Notes under the pieces: model-generated | Database searches by the model: none | Told to the model about the DNA's origin: nothing | What the model saw: the letters and a program-made list of their open reading frames with translations, nothing else | Translations under genes and position numbers: made by a program | From: Candidatus Methanophagales archaeon | GTDB lineage: Archaea > Halobacteriota > Syntropharchaeia > Alkanophagales > Methanospirareceae | Reading direction: 5' to 3' | DNA: 6,866 nucleotides | Assembly (NCBI GenBank): GCA_021161765.1 | Contig: JAGGZZ010000253.1 | Span: 1 to 6,866, forward strand | Part shown: piece by piece, positions 5,787 through 6,866 of the stretch | How positions within the stretch are numbered: position 1 is the stretch's first letter | Layout of the letters: every line of letters starts with the position of its first letter

Positions 5787-5993
5787 ATGAAAGAACTTGA
5801 GAAATATAGATATGATAAGTCTGTTTATACGGTAGCAATAGGAAGATGTGGCATGTGTTACCTGTGCATTGATGAGTGTCCAGAGAATGCCATAGAGGAG
5901 AAAGAGCCAGTTAAAATAGATTACAACAAATGCACGCGATGCCTGAGATGCGTAGAGATATGCCCAACAGGCGTAATGCAAATAATTGATTAA
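5787..5993 (+). CDS. 2[4Fe-4S] ferredoxin, 68 aa
   Basis: This small soluble electron carrier has two complete CxxCxxCxxxCP motifs: Cys21, 24, 27 and 31 followed by Pro, and Cys49, 52, 55 and 59 followed by Pro. In such domains the last cysteine of each motif pairs with the first three of the other, so two low-potential [4Fe-4S] clusters are expected. About 20 residues (MKELEKYRYDKSVYTVAIGR) precede the first cluster, more than in minimal clostridial-type ferredoxins. The start is the only ATG in frame and follows a weak GAAGAGGAA. It is divergent from the DUF460 gene, and its TAA overlaps the stop codon of the thioredoxin gene on the other strand. No oxidoreductase partner is adjacent, so it may be a general carrier or a lone subunit of a larger enzyme. 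Confidence 0.92.
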   Translation: MKELEKYRYDKSVYTVAIGRCGMCYLCIDECPENAIEEKEPVKIDYNKCTRCLRCVEICPTGVMQIID

Positions 5994-6517
5994 ATTTTAA
6001 CGAGTAGTTGAGATAATCTTTTATTTGTCTCTTCCATCTCCTTTGCTGCCTGCAATATACTATCGTAGGCTGGGTCGTTCTTTATGCCCTTGGCTTTTCC
6101 ATTCCATCTGCTGAATTTCTCACTATCTTGTTTATTGTGCTCAACCCACGATGACAGGATCACCTTAAGCCCTCCTCTTTCATCGGTTGGAAACCTCTGC
6201 AGAACCTCATCCACCTTTGCACGAATCATTTGTTCCGGGACTGCGCCGAGGATTTCATCAACCTTCTCGCCGCCAGCGAAAAACATCTGCATGGGTATGC
6301 TCATGATCTGGTATTTCGCCGCCATCTGTGGATTTTCATCCACATTAAGCTTGCAGAACTTGAAATCCCCGTATTCCTCCGAGAGCGTGTCATATATCGG
6401 CGATACCATCGTGCATGGGCCGCACCAGGGCGCCCAGAAATCCACCTCCGTGGGAACGTCTGATCCCAGCACTTCCTCCTCAAAGTTTTGGTCCGTAACT
6501 TCTATTACCTTGCTCAT
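5990..6517 (-). CDS. Thioredoxin-fold protein with C-terminal extension
   Basis: The 175-aa protein contains a thioredoxin domain (1-108) that reduces disulfides in cytosolic proteins. It has the active site WAPWCGPC (28-35, Cys32 and Cys35), the buried Asp-type strand VDFW (25-28), LNVDENPQMAAKYQIMSIP with the cis-Pro at 75, and FFAGGEKV (79-86). Thioredoxins are normally about 105 aa. Here residues 109-175 form an extra, mostly charged helical tail with no cysteine or known motif, including SSWVEHNKQDSEKFSRWNG (122-140) and a final KEMEETNKRLSQLL helix. The ATG at 6517 is preferred over a GTG at 6526 because AGGTGA (6523-6528) sits five bases ahead of it. It converges with the ferredoxin gene. 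Which reductase or target it uses cannot be told; the tail may bind a partner. Confidence 0.92.
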   Translation of the reverse strand: MSKVIEVTDQNFEEEVLGSDVPTEVDFWAPWCGPCTMVSPIYDTLSEEYGDFKFCKLNVDENPQMAAKYQIMSIPMQMFFAGGEKVDEILGAVPEQMIRAKVDEVLQRFPTDERGGLKVILSSWVEHNKQDSEKFSRWNGKAKGIKNDPAYDSILQAAKEMEETNKRLSQLLVKI

Positions 6518-6543
6518 TTTTCTCACCTTTCATTTTTTATGAA

Positions 6544-6572
6544 AACATATAAAACTTTGGAACATATAAAAC
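6544..6572. promoter_or_regulatory. Duplicated TATA-like boxes upstream of thioredoxin
   Basis: The 12-mer AACATATAAAAC occurs twice, at 6544-6555 and 6561-6572, 17 bp apart. Read on the minus strand each gives GTTTTATATGTT, a good TATA box. The inner copy lies about 30 bp before the thioredoxin ATG, fitting a nearly leaderless transcript, and the outer one could be a second start or an operator. On the plus strand the same boxes could serve transcription toward the methyltransferase fragment. Confidence 0.5.
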
Positions 6573-6618
6573 CTTATTATAATGAACGAAGAAGTGGGTT
6601 ATTATCCAAAGTCAAAAG

Positions 6619-6866
6619 TTGAACACAAAAAAGTTTGATAAGGTTTTTATTTCTTTTGTGCTGCATGGATTCCCCCAGGATGTTAGAGAAAAGGTTATAA
6701 ATCGTGTTTTTGAGGTGTTAAAGGAAGGTGGGATCTTCTTTGTGCTGGATTATAATGAGTTTTCTCTGAGTAAGATGCCTTTTTATGCAATGATTCCATT
6801 TAAACTTATAGAGTGCCCTTATGCCTTTGATTTTATTAAAAGGGATTGGAGAGAGATATTAGCCAA
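6619..6866 (+). CDS. SAM-dependent methyltransferase, 5'-truncated, runs off the window
   Basis: The frame reads FDKVFISFVLHGFPQDV (from 6634), then VFEVLKEGGIFFVLDYNEF and FKLIECPYAFDFIKRDW. This is the second half of a UbiE/class I methyltransferase: the motif IV strand, helix, the motif V/VI L-K-x-G-G turn and strand. In complete relatives about 80-100 residues come first, including the Gly-rich SAM-binding motif I. Here a TGA at 6583-6585 closes the frame after only about 16 codons upstream of FDKV. The only start-like codon is TTG 6619, and motif I is absent. The overlapping frame from ATG 6582 encodes only 18 residues. The gene therefore looks 5'-truncated and probably inactive, unless an in-frame error or a fusion explains it. 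The 3' end is outside the window. The substrate is unknown. Confidence 0.6.
   Translation, partial: MNTKKFDKVFISFVLHGFPQDVREKVINRVFEVLKEGGIFFVLDYNEFSLSKMPFYAMIPFKLIECPYAFDFIKRDWREILA

Noticed and set aside
5787..6517. Ferredoxin and thioredoxin as a ferredoxin-thioredoxin reductase operon
   Set aside because: The genes are convergent, not co-transcribed, and no reductase catalytic subunit is present in the window.

Overview
The window looks like archaeal chromosome. The evidence is a short class of PRPP synthase typical of archaea, a COG2433/DUF460 RuvC-like protein (a family known from archaea), an archaeal-type slipin, AT-rich TATA boxes about 25 bp ahead of short or absent leaders, and moderate GC. 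A methanogen-related or methane-oxidising euryarchaeote would fit, but no gene here fixes the lineage.

Left edge (1-418): a degenerate 36-bp tandem repeat lies in the tail of a possible small minus-strand ORF that may be broken. A clear TATA box then leads to a 47-codon ORF that runs directly into prs. Positions 419-1273 are prs (PRPP synthase). Positions 1278-1453 are a palindromic, MITE-like element. Positions 1530-2321 encode a slipin/stomatin (SPFH) membrane protein with its own promoter, without the NfeD partner that usually sits beside it. A perfect hairpin separates it from moeA (2375-3763, molybdopterin molybdenumtransferase). An unrecognised 87-residue protein (3807-4070) follows.

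Middle (4068-4421): a second, shorter, inverted copy of the MITE-like element overlaps the stop codon of the 87-residue gene. It sits directly before a tiny ribbon-helix-helix ORF. If the element moved with a TA target duplication, removing it would rejoin the two genes as a TAATG stop/start overlap.

Right side: the DUF460 protein (4422-5726, minus) and a 2[4Fe-4S] ferredoxin (5787-5993, plus) diverge from a 60-bp promoter region. The ferredoxin converges on a thioredoxin (5990-6517, minus), and their stop codons overlap. The thioredoxin has an unusual C-terminal extension of about 65 residues. The window closes in a class I SAM-dependent methyltransferase that seems to lack its N-terminal half, including the SAM-binding glycine motif.

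The genes do not form one pathway. They are mostly housekeeping or redox functions (nucleotide precursor, Mo/W cofactor, membrane scaffold, electron transfer, thiol redox) separated by short mobile-like repeats and gene remnants. The most unusual content is in the repeats, the tiny ORFs and the altered domain architectures rather than in a multi-gene system.
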